NCBI GenBank assembly: GCA_964614245.1
Contig: CAZTKU010000127.1
Location: 1 to 8,641, forward strand
Length of the DNA stretch: 8,641 nt
From: VGWB01 sp964614245
GTDB lineage: Bacteria; Bacteroidota; Ignavibacteria; UBA10030
Direction of reading: 5' to 3'
The notes beneath the pieces are model-generated. The model was not told the DNA's origin. It saw nothing but the letters and a program-made list of their open reading frames with translations, and made no database searches. Positions 1 through 5,838 of the stretch are shown in pieces; position 1 is the first letter of the stretch; every line of letters starts with the position of its first letter. Made by a program: the position numbers and the translations under genes.

Positions 1-50
1 CTTTGTCAACACTTCTCTTCGTCGTTTGTGAGGAATAGCAGTGAGGGAGA

Positions 51-1001
51 CTACGGTCGACCAGGTCTCAAAGATGATCTCAGTTGCAATGCACCTGGCA
101 GGACTTCGATTCTACATGGCACAAAGCCCAGGAGCTCACCGTCGGCTTCGACGGGAACCTTTTCCTCCGAAGTGACGCTAATTCGTCTCCCCTGAACATA
201 GCTCACCCACGAAAGGTTAATGTGCTTTCCTGTATATATTTTCGGGAAGTTTAGCAGTCGAGCCGGGATCCGCTGCTTGTGAATCATGACAACGTCGAGA
301 AGCCCATCATCCACCCTTGCGTGCGGAGCGAAGTTCATTCCACCGCCTGCGAACCCGCCATTCGCCGCGACAACCCCAAGAAACAAATCGGTCACCGGCT
401 CACGCTCATCGATGGTCACCGTCATCCGCTGCTCGCGATAGGTAGCAACCGTTTGAATCGCCGCAAGTCCGAATCCGAGAAAGCCCCCCAGTCTCTTGCG
501 CTGCTTCTGGACACGCTGAACGACCACAGCCGCAATACCCTGCTGACATTCATTAATGAAAAACCGCTCGAGCTCTTGACCGCTGGGATCGCGGCAGGTC
601 ACCTTCCCGACATCAATCGCACGAGCGTCTGTTCCGCACACACCCTCGATTTGGTCAATCAGCAGCTCCGGCAAGGCAAAGCTCTTGGCGACGTCCTCAG
701 CCGTGCCGCTCGAGACGATCCCGAGCTGGCATGATGGATTGATCGTCGTCCCGTTGGCAAAGAACCCGTTCACGACCTCCTGCATTGTTCCATCTCCACC
801 GATCGCGATGACCAACTCCACGCCCCCTTGAATGGCAGACCGTGTCGACCACGTGGCCTCGAGCGGTTCCTTCGTCACGCACACCGAGAAATCTCCCTTG
901 AGTCGGCGACCGATCTCGGTGATGATGCTCTCCCGTCTCCTACCTGTTTTGCCAGCGCAGGAGCTGGGATTCAGAACGAGATGGGCTCGCGTTGGATGCA
1001 T
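51..1001 (-). CDS. Diacylglycerol kinase catalytic-domain lipid kinase (YegS/DgkB-like)
   Basis: This 316-residue protein probably phosphorylates a lipid such as diacylglycerol, using ATP at the inner face of the cytoplasmic membrane. The family hallmarks appear in order: an N-terminal beta strand ending in NPSS (residues 11-14), the nucleotide-binding GGDGT motif (68-72) followed by MQEVVNG, a second glycine loop SSGTAEDVA (97-105), the NGGFAGGGMNFAP segment (214-226) followed by DDGLLDV, and the C-terminal EADGE motif (285-289) that carries the conserved acid. Length is normal for the family. The start is fixed by an in-frame stop 18 nt upstream (1020-1022), although no good Shine-Dalgarno sequence precedes it. 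The second loop is unusual: many relatives have P-x-GTANDFA, and here the proline and asparagine positions hold serine and glutamate. The lipid substrate cannot be told from sequence; sphingosine or undecaprenol-like lipids are alternatives. It is transcribed away from the corrinoid operon and is probably unrelated to it. Confidence 0.9.
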   Translation of the reverse strand: MHPTRAHLVLNPSSCAGKTGRRRESIITEIGRRLKGDFSVCVTKEPLEATWSTRSAIQGGVELVIAIGGDGTMQEVVNGFFANGTTINPSCQLGIVSSGTAEDVAKSFALPELLIDQIEGVCGTDARAIDVGKVTCRDPSGQELERFFINECQQGIAAVVVQRVQKQRKRLGGFLGFGLAAIQTVATYREQRMTVTIDEREPVTDLFLGVVAANGGFAGGGMNFAPHARVDDGLLDVVMIHKQRIPARLLNFPKIYTGKHINLSWVSYVQGRRISVTSEEKVPVEADGELLGFVPCRIEVLPGALQLRSSLRPGRP

Positions 1002-1451
1002 GACCGGGGGTTTGGAGGATTATTCTTACCCGAACCAAAGGTGTACGGACAGAACGAAGCTACCAACTTTGCCGCCAATTGTCAAATCAGACAGCGCGAC
1101 CGTGAGTTGGCTGCTCGCTGGCGAGCCGGCCAATTCTCGCCTACTTCCCGACTCTCGGTTCTGCGAGTCCTGGAAATCTGAAGTCCTCGGAGATCACGGC
1201 ACCGCCCCATCTTGACTGGCGCCAGAAGGAAAATGCCCGATTTCCTCTGACAAACTGACGTGCCATCTCCATCGCATTGTTCTGAAGAGTGACACCTGGT
1301 AATAACGGCGTATCGGTTCCCGAGGAGACCAGGGAGTCAGTGAAATCCCGAACCGTTCTTCCTTGAGTTTGTTGAATCTTACTTTTATCATTCGAGGGCT
1401 TGCGATTGCCGCGGCCCATAGAACAGACTTTGAACTATTTCACAACTTGAA
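1002..1451. other. 450-bp divergent intergenic region without a convincing gene
   Basis: This gap separates the minus-strand lipid kinase from the plus-strand corrinoid operon, so promoters for both should lie here. I could not pick a clear -35/-10 pair. It contains a stem-loop at 1107-1133, a short inverted repeat GACTC/GAGTC at 1150-1169, a 10-bp palindrome CTGGCGCCAG at 1216-1225, and a CGGTTC/GAACCG inverted repeat at 1314-1355. The only sizeable reading frame (minus strand, 1141-1419, 92 codons) is arginine-rich, has no ribosome binding site and resembles no family I recognise, so it is not called as a gene. Confidence 0.6.
1107..1133. other. Stem-loop in the divergent intergenic region
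   Basis: TTGGC (1107-1111) pairs with GCCAA (1129-1133), and GCTCG (1113-1117) pairs with CGAGC (1122-1126). This gives about 10 bp of stem with a small internal bulge and a 4-nt loop. No U-tract follows on either strand and no gene ends here, so it is not a standard terminator. A role in the leader of either flanking gene, or an old repeat, is possible. Confidence 0.4.
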
Positions 1452-1453
1452 AT

Positions 1454-1458
1454 GGAGA
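1454..1458 (+). promoter_or_regulatory. Ribosome binding site favouring a GTG start at 1464
   Basis: GGAGA lies 5 nt before GTG at 1464. The alternative in-frame ATG at 1452 overlaps this motif and has no Shine-Dalgarno sequence of its own, so this site decides the start of the corrinoid protein. Confidence 0.5.
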
Positions 1459-1463
1459 ACACC

Positions 1464-2144
1464 GTGCCTACCTATGAGATTCTTGATTCGTTGCAGCGCT
1501 GCATCGAGCGCGGAAAGGTTAATAGCAAGTCCCCTCATCCACCCGACATGAAAGGCCAAGATGGCGCAGACGAATTGACTCGAAGAGCACTCGATTCAGG
1601 AATTCCACCGCAAGATGTTCTCTCCAGGTCACTGGTTCTCGGTATGCAACATGTCGGCGAGCGATTCCGCAACAAAGAGATCTTCGTTCCTGATGTCCTG
1701 ATGTCCGCCAAGGCGATGTCGGCAGCCATGGAACATCTTAAACCCTTCTTCAAGTCAGAGACCTTGAAGCATCGCGGGACCGTGGTGATGGGAACAGTCC
1801 TGGGGGATCTGCACGACATTGGAAAGAAGATTGTCTCGATGGTCATCGAGGGAGCAGGGTGGGAAGTGGTGGACCTTGGAACGGACGTATCGCCGGAGAA
1901 ATTCTTGAACGCCGTCGCCCAGCATCCGGGCTGCGTCGTTGGTCTGAGCGCCCTCTTGACAACGACGATGATCAACATGGAAACCACGGTACGGCAAATC
2001 AGAGCCAAGCACCCCCGCACCAAGATCATCATCGGCGGAGCACCGGTCACGCAGGAGTTCGCAGCCAAGATCGGTGCCGATGGATACTCGCCTGATCCGC
2101 AGGGCGCGGTCGAATACCTCAACACACATGGTCTCCAGAACTAG
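1464..2144 (+). CDS. Methyltransferase-type corrinoid (cobalamin-binding) protein
   Basis: This is a 227-residue free-standing methyl carrier. It binds a corrinoid and shuttles a methyl group between methyltransferases in the cytoplasm. Residues about 30-95 form the helical B12-binding cap with the family pattern GMQHVGERFRNKEIFVPDVLMSA. Residues about 105-225 form the Rossmann-like B12 domain. The base-off/His-on motif DxHxxG is intact as D115-L-H117-D-I-G120, with the companion SxL motif (S162, L164), the GG pair (191-192) and GADGYSPD near the end. Size and motifs match corrinoid proteins of methylamine/methanol-type methyltransferase systems and the B12 module of MetH. The GTG at 1464 is preferred because GGAGA precedes it at good spacing; the ATG at 1452 would add four residues. 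The stop is 2 nt before the next gene, a probable reactivation protein, so the two are likely co-translated. No pterin-binding domain gene adjoins it. The methyl donor is unknown. Confidence 0.9.
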   Translation: MPTYEILDSLQRCIERGKVNSKSPHPPDMKGQDGADELTRRALDSGIPPQDVLSRSLVLGMQHVGERFRNKEIFVPDVLMSAKAMSAAMEHLKPFFKSETLKHRGTVVMGTVLGDLHDIGKKIVSMVIEGAGWEVVDLGTDVSPEKFLNAVAQHPGCVVGLSALLTTTMINMETTVRQIRAKHPRTKIIIGGAPVTQEFAAKIGADGYSPDPQGAVEYLNTHGLQN

Positions 2145-2146
2145 GA

Positions 2147-2878
2147 ATGGCCGGTCGAACGGTGATCGACACCTATGTCTTTTCCCCTTCGTTCGCAGAC
2201 CTGACCGTAGACCGAGAACGGCTAGAGAAGGTTCTCGGGTACAGAGGCAGGGGCACGCCTGAAGTCGTTAGCGGACTGATTGACGAAATCCTCCTTGATG
2301 TCCCAAGCCGCATTTCCGTTCAATGCGGCTTTCGCATTCTGCCCGTTGGCTCCGTCTCCATCACGAACGATTCTCTTTCCTGCGATGGCGTCCGGTTCAA
2401 CACGGGGCCGATCATCGCCAGTCGCCTCAGACCATCAACCACTCTGACGTTGTTCGTTGCGACCATCGGTCCACGCATGGAGGAGTGGTCACGCGAGCTC
2501 ATGAACACAGGGGATCCGGTCAAAGGTTACCTCGTCGATGCAATTGCGTCCGAAACGGTTGAGCAGGTGGCGGACTGGCTCGATAAGAGGGTCGGTGAGC
2601 GTGCCCGGCCACGCGGGTGGAACATCACGAACCTGTACAGCCCGGGCTACTGTGGTTGGTCGGTCGAAGAGCAACACAAGCTTTTCTCCTTTCTGCCGGG
2701 ACGGTTCTGCGGGGTCGTGCTCACCCCGAGCTCGCTCATGATACCCATCAAGTCGGTCAGCGGCGTTATCGGCCTTGGGGCAACGGTGAAGCGCGATGCC
2801 TCCATTTGCTCGATCTGCGACCTGAAGGATTGCTTCAGGCGGCGGGATGAGCTCTCACCCGACGTTGAACAGCCATGA
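2147..2878 (+). CDS. MetH activation-domain-like protein (putative corrinoid reactivation factor)
   Basis: This 243-residue protein resembles the C-terminal, SAM-binding activation domain of cobalamin-dependent methionine synthase, here as a separate polypeptide. Supporting segments are the N-terminal region with DEILLDVPSRISVQCGFR (46-63), LFVATIGPRMEEW (102-114), DAIASETVEQVADWL (131-145) and the SPGYCGW motif (165-171), which corresponds to the SAM-binding PGYPACP region of MetH. It ends in C221-x2-C224-x4-C229 followed by FRRR, a cysteine cluster absent from MetH itself. The likely role is to return inactive cob(II)alamin on the upstream corrinoid protein to an active state by reductive methylation. 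This is inferred from the family and from the 2-nt spacing to that gene. In my alignment by eye, the position of the MetH SAM-contacting arginine holds leucine (163), so SAM use is uncertain. The cysteines may bind a metal or Fe-S centre. Its stop overlaps the ribokinase start. Confidence 0.78.
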   Translation: MAGRTVIDTYVFSPSFADLTVDRERLEKVLGYRGRGTPEVVSGLIDEILLDVPSRISVQCGFRILPVGSVSITNDSLSCDGVRFNTGPIIASRLRPSTTLTLFVATIGPRMEEWSRELMNTGDPVKGYLVDAIASETVEQVADWLDKRVGERARPRGWNITNLYSPGYCGWSVEEQHKLFSFLPGRFCGVVLTPSSLMIPIKSVSGVIGLGATVKRDASICSICDLKDCFRRRDELSPDVEQP

Positions 2879-3801
2879 ATCCGAAGATCGTCGTTGTTGG
2901 CAGCTCCAACACGGACATGATCATGAAGGTCCCGCGCCTGCCGAAGCCGGGCGAGACAATCCTGGGGGGCGCGTTCTCGATGGCGGCGGGAGGAAAGGGA
3001 GCGAATCAAGCTGTCGCCGCTGCGCGTGCAGGCGGGGAGGTGACGTTCATCGCAAAAGTGGGGGATGACATGTTCGGCAAGCGGGCACGAGAAGGATTTG
3101 TTCGAGACGCGATCCAGACAGAGTGCGTGCTGACAGACCCGAACGCTCCATCCGGCATTGCCCTCATCCTTGTCGATCAACATGGCGAGAACAGCATCGC
3201 CGTCTCCTCCGGTGCCAATGCCGAGCTTAATCCCGCGGATGTTGCGCAAGCCAAGAAGGCAATCGTGTCCGCGCAAATCCTTCTCCTGCAGCTCGAGATT
3301 CCGCTTCCGACCGTCGAGGCTGCAGTGAAGTTGGCGGCGCAAGCCGGTGTTCGAATCGTCCTGAATCCCGCCCCAGCGCGGCCGCTCGATGAGAGCCTTC
3401 TGAGACTCATTTCGATCATCACCCCCAATGAATCGGAGGTCGAGCTTCTGGCCGGCGTCAAGATCTCGGATGGCGCAAGCCTGGCGACGGCAGCGGAGAA
3501 GTTGTTGGCACAGGGAGTCAAGACGGTGATCATCACTCTTGGGGCCCGCGGTGCCTTCGTTGCGGACGACGAAGCGGAGCATTTTATCCCATCATTCACA
3601 GTCAATGCAATCGACACAACGGCGGCAGGAGATGTGTTCAATGGAGCGCTTGCGGTATCACTCGCTGAAGGCAACGATCTGCCTCGCGCTGTCCGGTTCG
3701 CCAACGCCGCCGCAGCTCTCTCCGTGACAAAACTCGGAGCTCAGCCTTCAGCCCCATTCCGAAACGAAATCGAAGAATTCCTGAATCGGCAGAAGTCCTG
3801 A
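2875..3801 (+). CDS. rbsK: Ribokinase (PfkB family)
   Basis: This 308-residue cytoplasmic sugar kinase is expected to convert D-ribose and ATP to ribose 5-phosphate for the pentose phosphate pathway. It has the N-terminal strand GSSNTDMIMKVPRLPKPGET with the sugar-binding Asp14, the PfkB signature GGKGANQAVAAA (39-50), NPAPA (164-168), TPNESEVELL (183-192), and the second PfkB signature DTTAAGDVFNGALA (247-260) with catalytic base Asp253 in the anion-hole AAGD. The tail VTKLGAQPSAP matches the monovalent-cation loop of ribokinases. Length is typical. The ATG overlaps the preceding stop as ATGA and has no strong Shine-Dalgarno sequence, which indicates translational coupling to the reactivation protein. 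No ribose transporter, pyranase or LacI regulator is present, unlike classical rbs operons. Because its neighbours are methyl-transfer genes and an aldose isomerase, a substrate other than ribose (a ketopentose or ketohexose) remains possible. Confidence 0.88.
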   Translation: MNPKIVVVGSSNTDMIMKVPRLPKPGETILGGAFSMAAGGKGANQAVAAARAGGEVTFIAKVGDDMFGKRAREGFVRDAIQTECVLTDPNAPSGIALILVDQHGENSIAVSSGANAELNPADVAQAKKAIVSAQILLLQLEIPLPTVEAAVKLAAQAGVRIVLNPAPARPLDESLLRLISIITPNESEVELLAGVKISDGASLATAAEKLLAQGVKTVIITLGARGAFVADDEAEHFIPSFTVNAIDTTAAGDVFNGALAVSLAEGNDLPRAVRFANAAAALSVTKLGAQPSAPFRNEIEEFLNRQKS

Positions 3802-3819
3802 ACCCCTGTCGTGCGGGAA

Positions 3820-3848
3820 TTGCAAGAGAGAGGCTGATTGCCTATCTT
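3820..3848 (+). promoter_or_regulatory. Possible sigma70-type promoter upstream of the sugar isomerase
   Basis: TTGCAA (3820-3825) and TATCTT (3843-3848) are separated by 17 nt, each matching four of six consensus bases. They lie in the 153-bp gap between the ribokinase and the isomerase. A weak GGACC/GGTCC hairpin (3856-3874) follows. The match is modest and such pairs occur by chance, so this is only a candidate start for a second transcript. Confidence 0.22.
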
Positions 3849-3940
3849 AGCCTTGGGACCGTCAGAACAGGTCCTTAACCGATGCACGGGAATTCGTTGC
3901 GTGGAAGGAGCAGAGCTCTCTGGTAGATGTTGAGAGTGAT

Positions 3941-3946
3941 AGGAGG
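3941..3946 (+). promoter_or_regulatory. Strong Shine-Dalgarno sequence for the sugar isomerase
   Basis: AGGAGG lies 8 nt before ATG 3955. It is the best ribosome binding site in the window and fixes the start of the isomerase. It suggests independent, efficient translation, in contrast to the coupled genes upstream. Confidence 0.75.
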
Positions 3947-3954
3947 ATCGACCG

Positions 3955-4500
3955 ATGAGACTCAACGACGTTGTGAAAATCCGAAAACAGGCTGCCCGGT
4001 TTATGGAGAACGCGCATATTAAGCTGAGCAAGAACGAAAAGGAGAACATTGAAATCGCCGACTTCGGTCTCAACGACATCAAGCACGTGGGGCTTGAGCT
4101 TGTTGTGTACGAGAACAACGACAGATATTGCGCAAAGGAGTTGGTCATGTTCCCGCGACAAATGTGTCCCGAGCACAGGCACCCGCCGCTCAGCGACAAG
4201 AACATCGGCAAGCAGGAGACGTTTCGCTGCCGCTGGGGAGAAGTCTACCTGTATGTGGAAGGTGATCCAGCGCCAGGGCCAAAAGCGAAGGTATTGCCAA
4301 AGTACAAGCGTTACCTCAGCGTGTGGCACGAGATCGTTTTGAGACCCGGCGACCAGTACACCATCAAACCCAACTCTCTGCACTGGTTTCAGGCGGGAAC
4401 GAAGGGAGCGATCGTCTCCGAGTTTTCCTCGACAAGCGTGGATGAGGATGACGTGTTCACCGACCCCAACATCAAGCGTACACCGGTCGTCGAAATGTAG
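3955..4500 (+). CDS. D-lyxose ketol-isomerase-like cupin sugar isomerase
   Basis: This 181-residue protein is a single cupin barrel of the D-lyxose/D-mannose isomerase family. The family interconverts D-lyxose and D-xylulose, or D-mannose and D-fructose, using a divalent metal such as Mn2+ in the cytoplasm. The metal ligands are visible: H74 and H76 in CPEHRHP (71-77), E88 in KQETFRCRWGEVYLYV, and H143 in PNSLHWFQAG. The N-terminal helix MRLNDVVKIRKQAARFM is also typical. The whole length agrees with the family. It is preceded by AGGAGG and a 153-bp gap, so it may begin its own transcript. Its UAG stop is formed inside the left terminal repeat of the palindromic element that follows, so the last codons may have been altered when the element arrived. 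A ketose product would be a plausible substrate for the adjacent kinase, but which sugar is processed here cannot be read from the sequence. Confidence 0.85.
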   Translation: MRLNDVVKIRKQAARFMENAHIKLSKNEKENIEIADFGLNDIKHVGLELVVYENNDRYCAKELVMFPRQMCPEHRHPPLSDKNIGKQETFRCRWGEVYLYVEGDPAPGPKAKVLPKYKRYLSVWHEIVLRPGDQYTIKPNSLHWFQAGTKGAIVSEFSSTSVDEDDVFTDPNIKRTPVVEM

Positions 4501-4650
4501 GTCGGGCAGGCCTGCCCCAGCCCGCTCCGCGCCCGCCTGAACGCCGTAGGCGGGCAGGTTCTGGCGGGCGCCGCGTTTTTCCCGCCTCAACAATTCATAT
4601 AGATATGGCGGGATCCCGTACAGCGGGAGTGGCGGGTTGCCCGACCTACA
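4496..4650. repeat. GC-rich palindromic MITE/REP-like element with 13-bp terminal inverted repeats
   Basis: This 155-bp unit is bounded by TGTAGGTCGGGCA (4496-4508) and its exact reverse complement TGCCCGACCTACA (4638-4650). Inside are nested palindromes: GGCAGGCCTGCC (4505-4516), GCCCGCCT/AGGCGGGC (4531-4538 with 4548-4555), CCCGCC/GGCGGG (4581-4586 with 4607-4612) and TCCCG/CGGGA (4614-4618 with 4624-4628). The hexamer GGCGGG occurs four times (4549, 4563, 4607, 4631). It encodes nothing and fills almost the whole gap between the isomerase and the methyltransferase. The architecture fits a non-autonomous mobile or REP-type repeat, and other genomic copies are expected. No transposase or RAYT gene is in the window. 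I see no clear target-site duplication. Confidence 0.65.
4529..4580 (+). terminator. Possible Rho-independent terminator inside the palindromic element
   Basis: GCGCCCGCC (4529-4537) can pair with GGCGGGCGC (4563-4571). Four bases later comes TTTTT (4576-4580). A competing shorter hairpin uses the same left arm with 4548-4555. This could end the isomerase transcript, but the large loop and the short gap before the U-run make it weaker than a textbook terminator. Confidence 0.35.
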
Positions 4651-4666
4651 ACAGGACCAACGAACT

Positions 4667-5830
4667 ATGACCTCCAAGCAGCGTTTCATCGCAGCGCTAG
4701 ACAGGAAGAAGCCCGATCGCCTGCCAGTCACAACGCATCATGTGATGCCGTCCTTTCTGAAGAAATACATGAACAGCATTTCGAATGATGAGTTCTTCGA
4801 CCAGATCGGCCTGGACCCTATCAGATGGTTCATCGCATACAAACCGGATGAGTCGAAAGGCGAATACTACGATCCGAACCACGTCCCCGGCTACCTCGAG
4901 GCGCGCCGAATCTCCTCTGACAGTTGGAGGATCGAACAGCAGAGCGTCCCCGATCAACGGTATGACACGATTCGGTACAAGTTCATCACGCCCAAGAAGA
5001 CCCTCACAACGATACTTCAGAGCAATGCACACACCTCGTGGGTGGTGGAACGGCTCGTGAAGCAAAAGGCGGACGTCGACATCATCGCTCAATACGCAAC
5101 GAAGCCGAAGTGCGACGTTGACGCTGTCAATCGGGAGGCACAGCAATACGGCGAACGGGGATTGATGCGGGGTTTCATCAACTTCTTCGACGTCTACGGT
5201 CAGCCAGGATGCTGGCAAGATGCCTCTGTGCTCTACGGGATCGAAGACCTCATTATGGCAACATTCGAGGATCCCGAATGGGTACACACGTTCCTGAAGA
5301 TGCTGTCCGAGCGGAAGAGAGTCTTCACCGAATCATTGAAAGGAGCGAAGTACGACATCGTGGAGCACGGGGGAGGTGACGCGTCATCGACCGTGATTTC
5401 ACCCAAAATCTTCGATCAATTCATCGCCTCGTACGACGCGCCGCTCATCGAGCTGGCTCATTCGGTCGGACAGAGGGTTGTCTATCACACGTGCGGGGGA
5501 ATGATGCATTTCCTCGAGAGGCTCGCGGACATGAAGCCCGACGCGATGGAAACCTTCACGCCTGCTTCGATGGGAGGAGACACGGTTCTAGCGGAAGCGA
5601 AGCGGCGCATTGGGGATCGGGTGTGCATGATCGGGGGATTCGATCAGTTTCACTTCTTCAAGGGCTGCGCGCCGGAAGAGACACGCAAAGCAGTGCGGAA
5701 ATGCTTTAACGACGCTGGCCAGGGGGGTGGCTATATTCTCTCCCCCTCCGACCACTTCTTCGATGCCGATATTGAATTGCTCAAGGCGTTTGCTGACGAG
5801 GCACGAGGCTGCGTTTACAGCTCTGGGTAG
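4667..5830 (+). CDS. Uroporphyrinogen decarboxylase (UroD) superfamily methyltransferase-like protein
   Basis: This is a 387-residue TIM-barrel protein of the group that includes MtaA/MtbA and related corrinoid:cofactor or substrate:corrinoid methyltransferases rather than haem-pathway HemE. It opens with MTSKQRFIAALDRKKPDRLP, the usual start of this group. The core block includes GGGDASSTVISPKIFDQF (235-252), then the HxC zinc motif H274-T-C276-GG, then GDRVCMIGGFDQ (316-327) and GGYILSPSDHFFDA (354-367). In MtaA-type enzymes the last block normally has a cysteine as third zinc ligand (PGCEIP-like); here SPSDH occupies it, so Asp362 or His363 may replace the ligand. ATG 4667 was chosen: AGGA lies 10 nt upstream and the sequence matches the family from the first residue. 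An in-frame TTG at 4637 lies next to the terminal repeat. The corrinoid protein encoded 2.5 kb upstream is a natural partner, by inference. The methyl donor or acceptor is unknown, and some family members have no proven methyltransferase activity. Confidence 0.82.
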   Translation: MTSKQRFIAALDRKKPDRLPVTTHHVMPSFLKKYMNSISNDEFFDQIGLDPIRWFIAYKPDESKGEYYDPNHVPGYLEARRISSDSWRIEQQSVPDQRYDTIRYKFITPKKTLTTILQSNAHTSWVVERLVKQKADVDIIAQYATKPKCDVDAVNREAQQYGERGLMRGFINFFDVYGQPGCWQDASVLYGIEDLIMATFEDPEWVHTFLKMLSERKRVFTESLKGAKYDIVEHGGGDASSTVISPKIFDQFIASYDAPLIELAHSVGQRVVYHTCGGMMHFLERLADMKPDAMETFTPASMGGDTVLAEAKRRIGDRVCMIGGFDQFHFFKGCAPEETRKAVRKCFNDAGQGGGYILSPSDHFFDADIELLKAFADEARGCVYSSG

Positions 5831-5838
5831 CGAGGATA

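Noticed and set aside
279..734. Plus-strand open frame of 151 codons
   Set aside because: It lies wholly antisense to the lipid kinase, whose motifs are clear. The antisense product shows no domain pattern.
828..1215. Two overlapping plus-strand open frames reaching from the lipid kinase 5' end into the intergenic region
   Set aside because: Most of their length is antisense to the kinase, the ends differ by frame, and neither has a family-like sequence or a convincing ribosome binding site.
1141..1419. Minus-strand reading frame of 92 codons in the divergent intergenic region
   Set aside because: It has no ribosome binding site and is rich in arginine, serine and glycine with no recognisable motif. 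It crosses several palindromes that look like non-coding structure. Conservation in relatives could revive it.
1464..2878. Split methionine synthase (metH) as the name for the first two operon genes
   Set aside because: Only the B12-binding and activation-like parts are here. No homocysteine-binding or methylfolate-binding module is in the window, and the corrinoid protein has the size and helical cap of independent methyltransferase carriers. It remains possible if those modules lie elsewhere.
2647..3582. Minus-strand open frame of 311 codons opposite the ribokinase
   Set aside because: It is long because of high GC content and codon bias on the other strand. It covers the activation protein and the ribokinase, whose conserved motifs leave no doubt about the coding strand.
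3856..3874. GGACC/GGTCC hairpin after the ribokinase as a terminator
   Set aside because: It has only five base pairs with a 9-nt loop and is followed by TTAACC, not a U-tract. It is too weak to call.
4637..4666. TTG start extending the UroD-type methyltransferase by ten residues
   Set aside because: The TTG is at the edge of the repeat's terminal arm, so the extension would be encoded by the element. The ATG at 4667 has AGGA upstream and matches the family N terminus.
3862..4731. Minus-strand open frame of 289 codons opposite the sugar isomerase
   Set aside because: It runs through the palindromic element and across the isomerase gene, which has intact metal ligands and a strong Shine-Dalgarno sequence.
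4667..5830. Uroporphyrinogen decarboxylase hemE of haem biosynthesis
   Set aside because: The protein has the HTCG metal motif and MtaA-like C-terminal block. The typical HemE N-terminal substrate motif (RQAGR) is absent, and no other haem genes are nearby.
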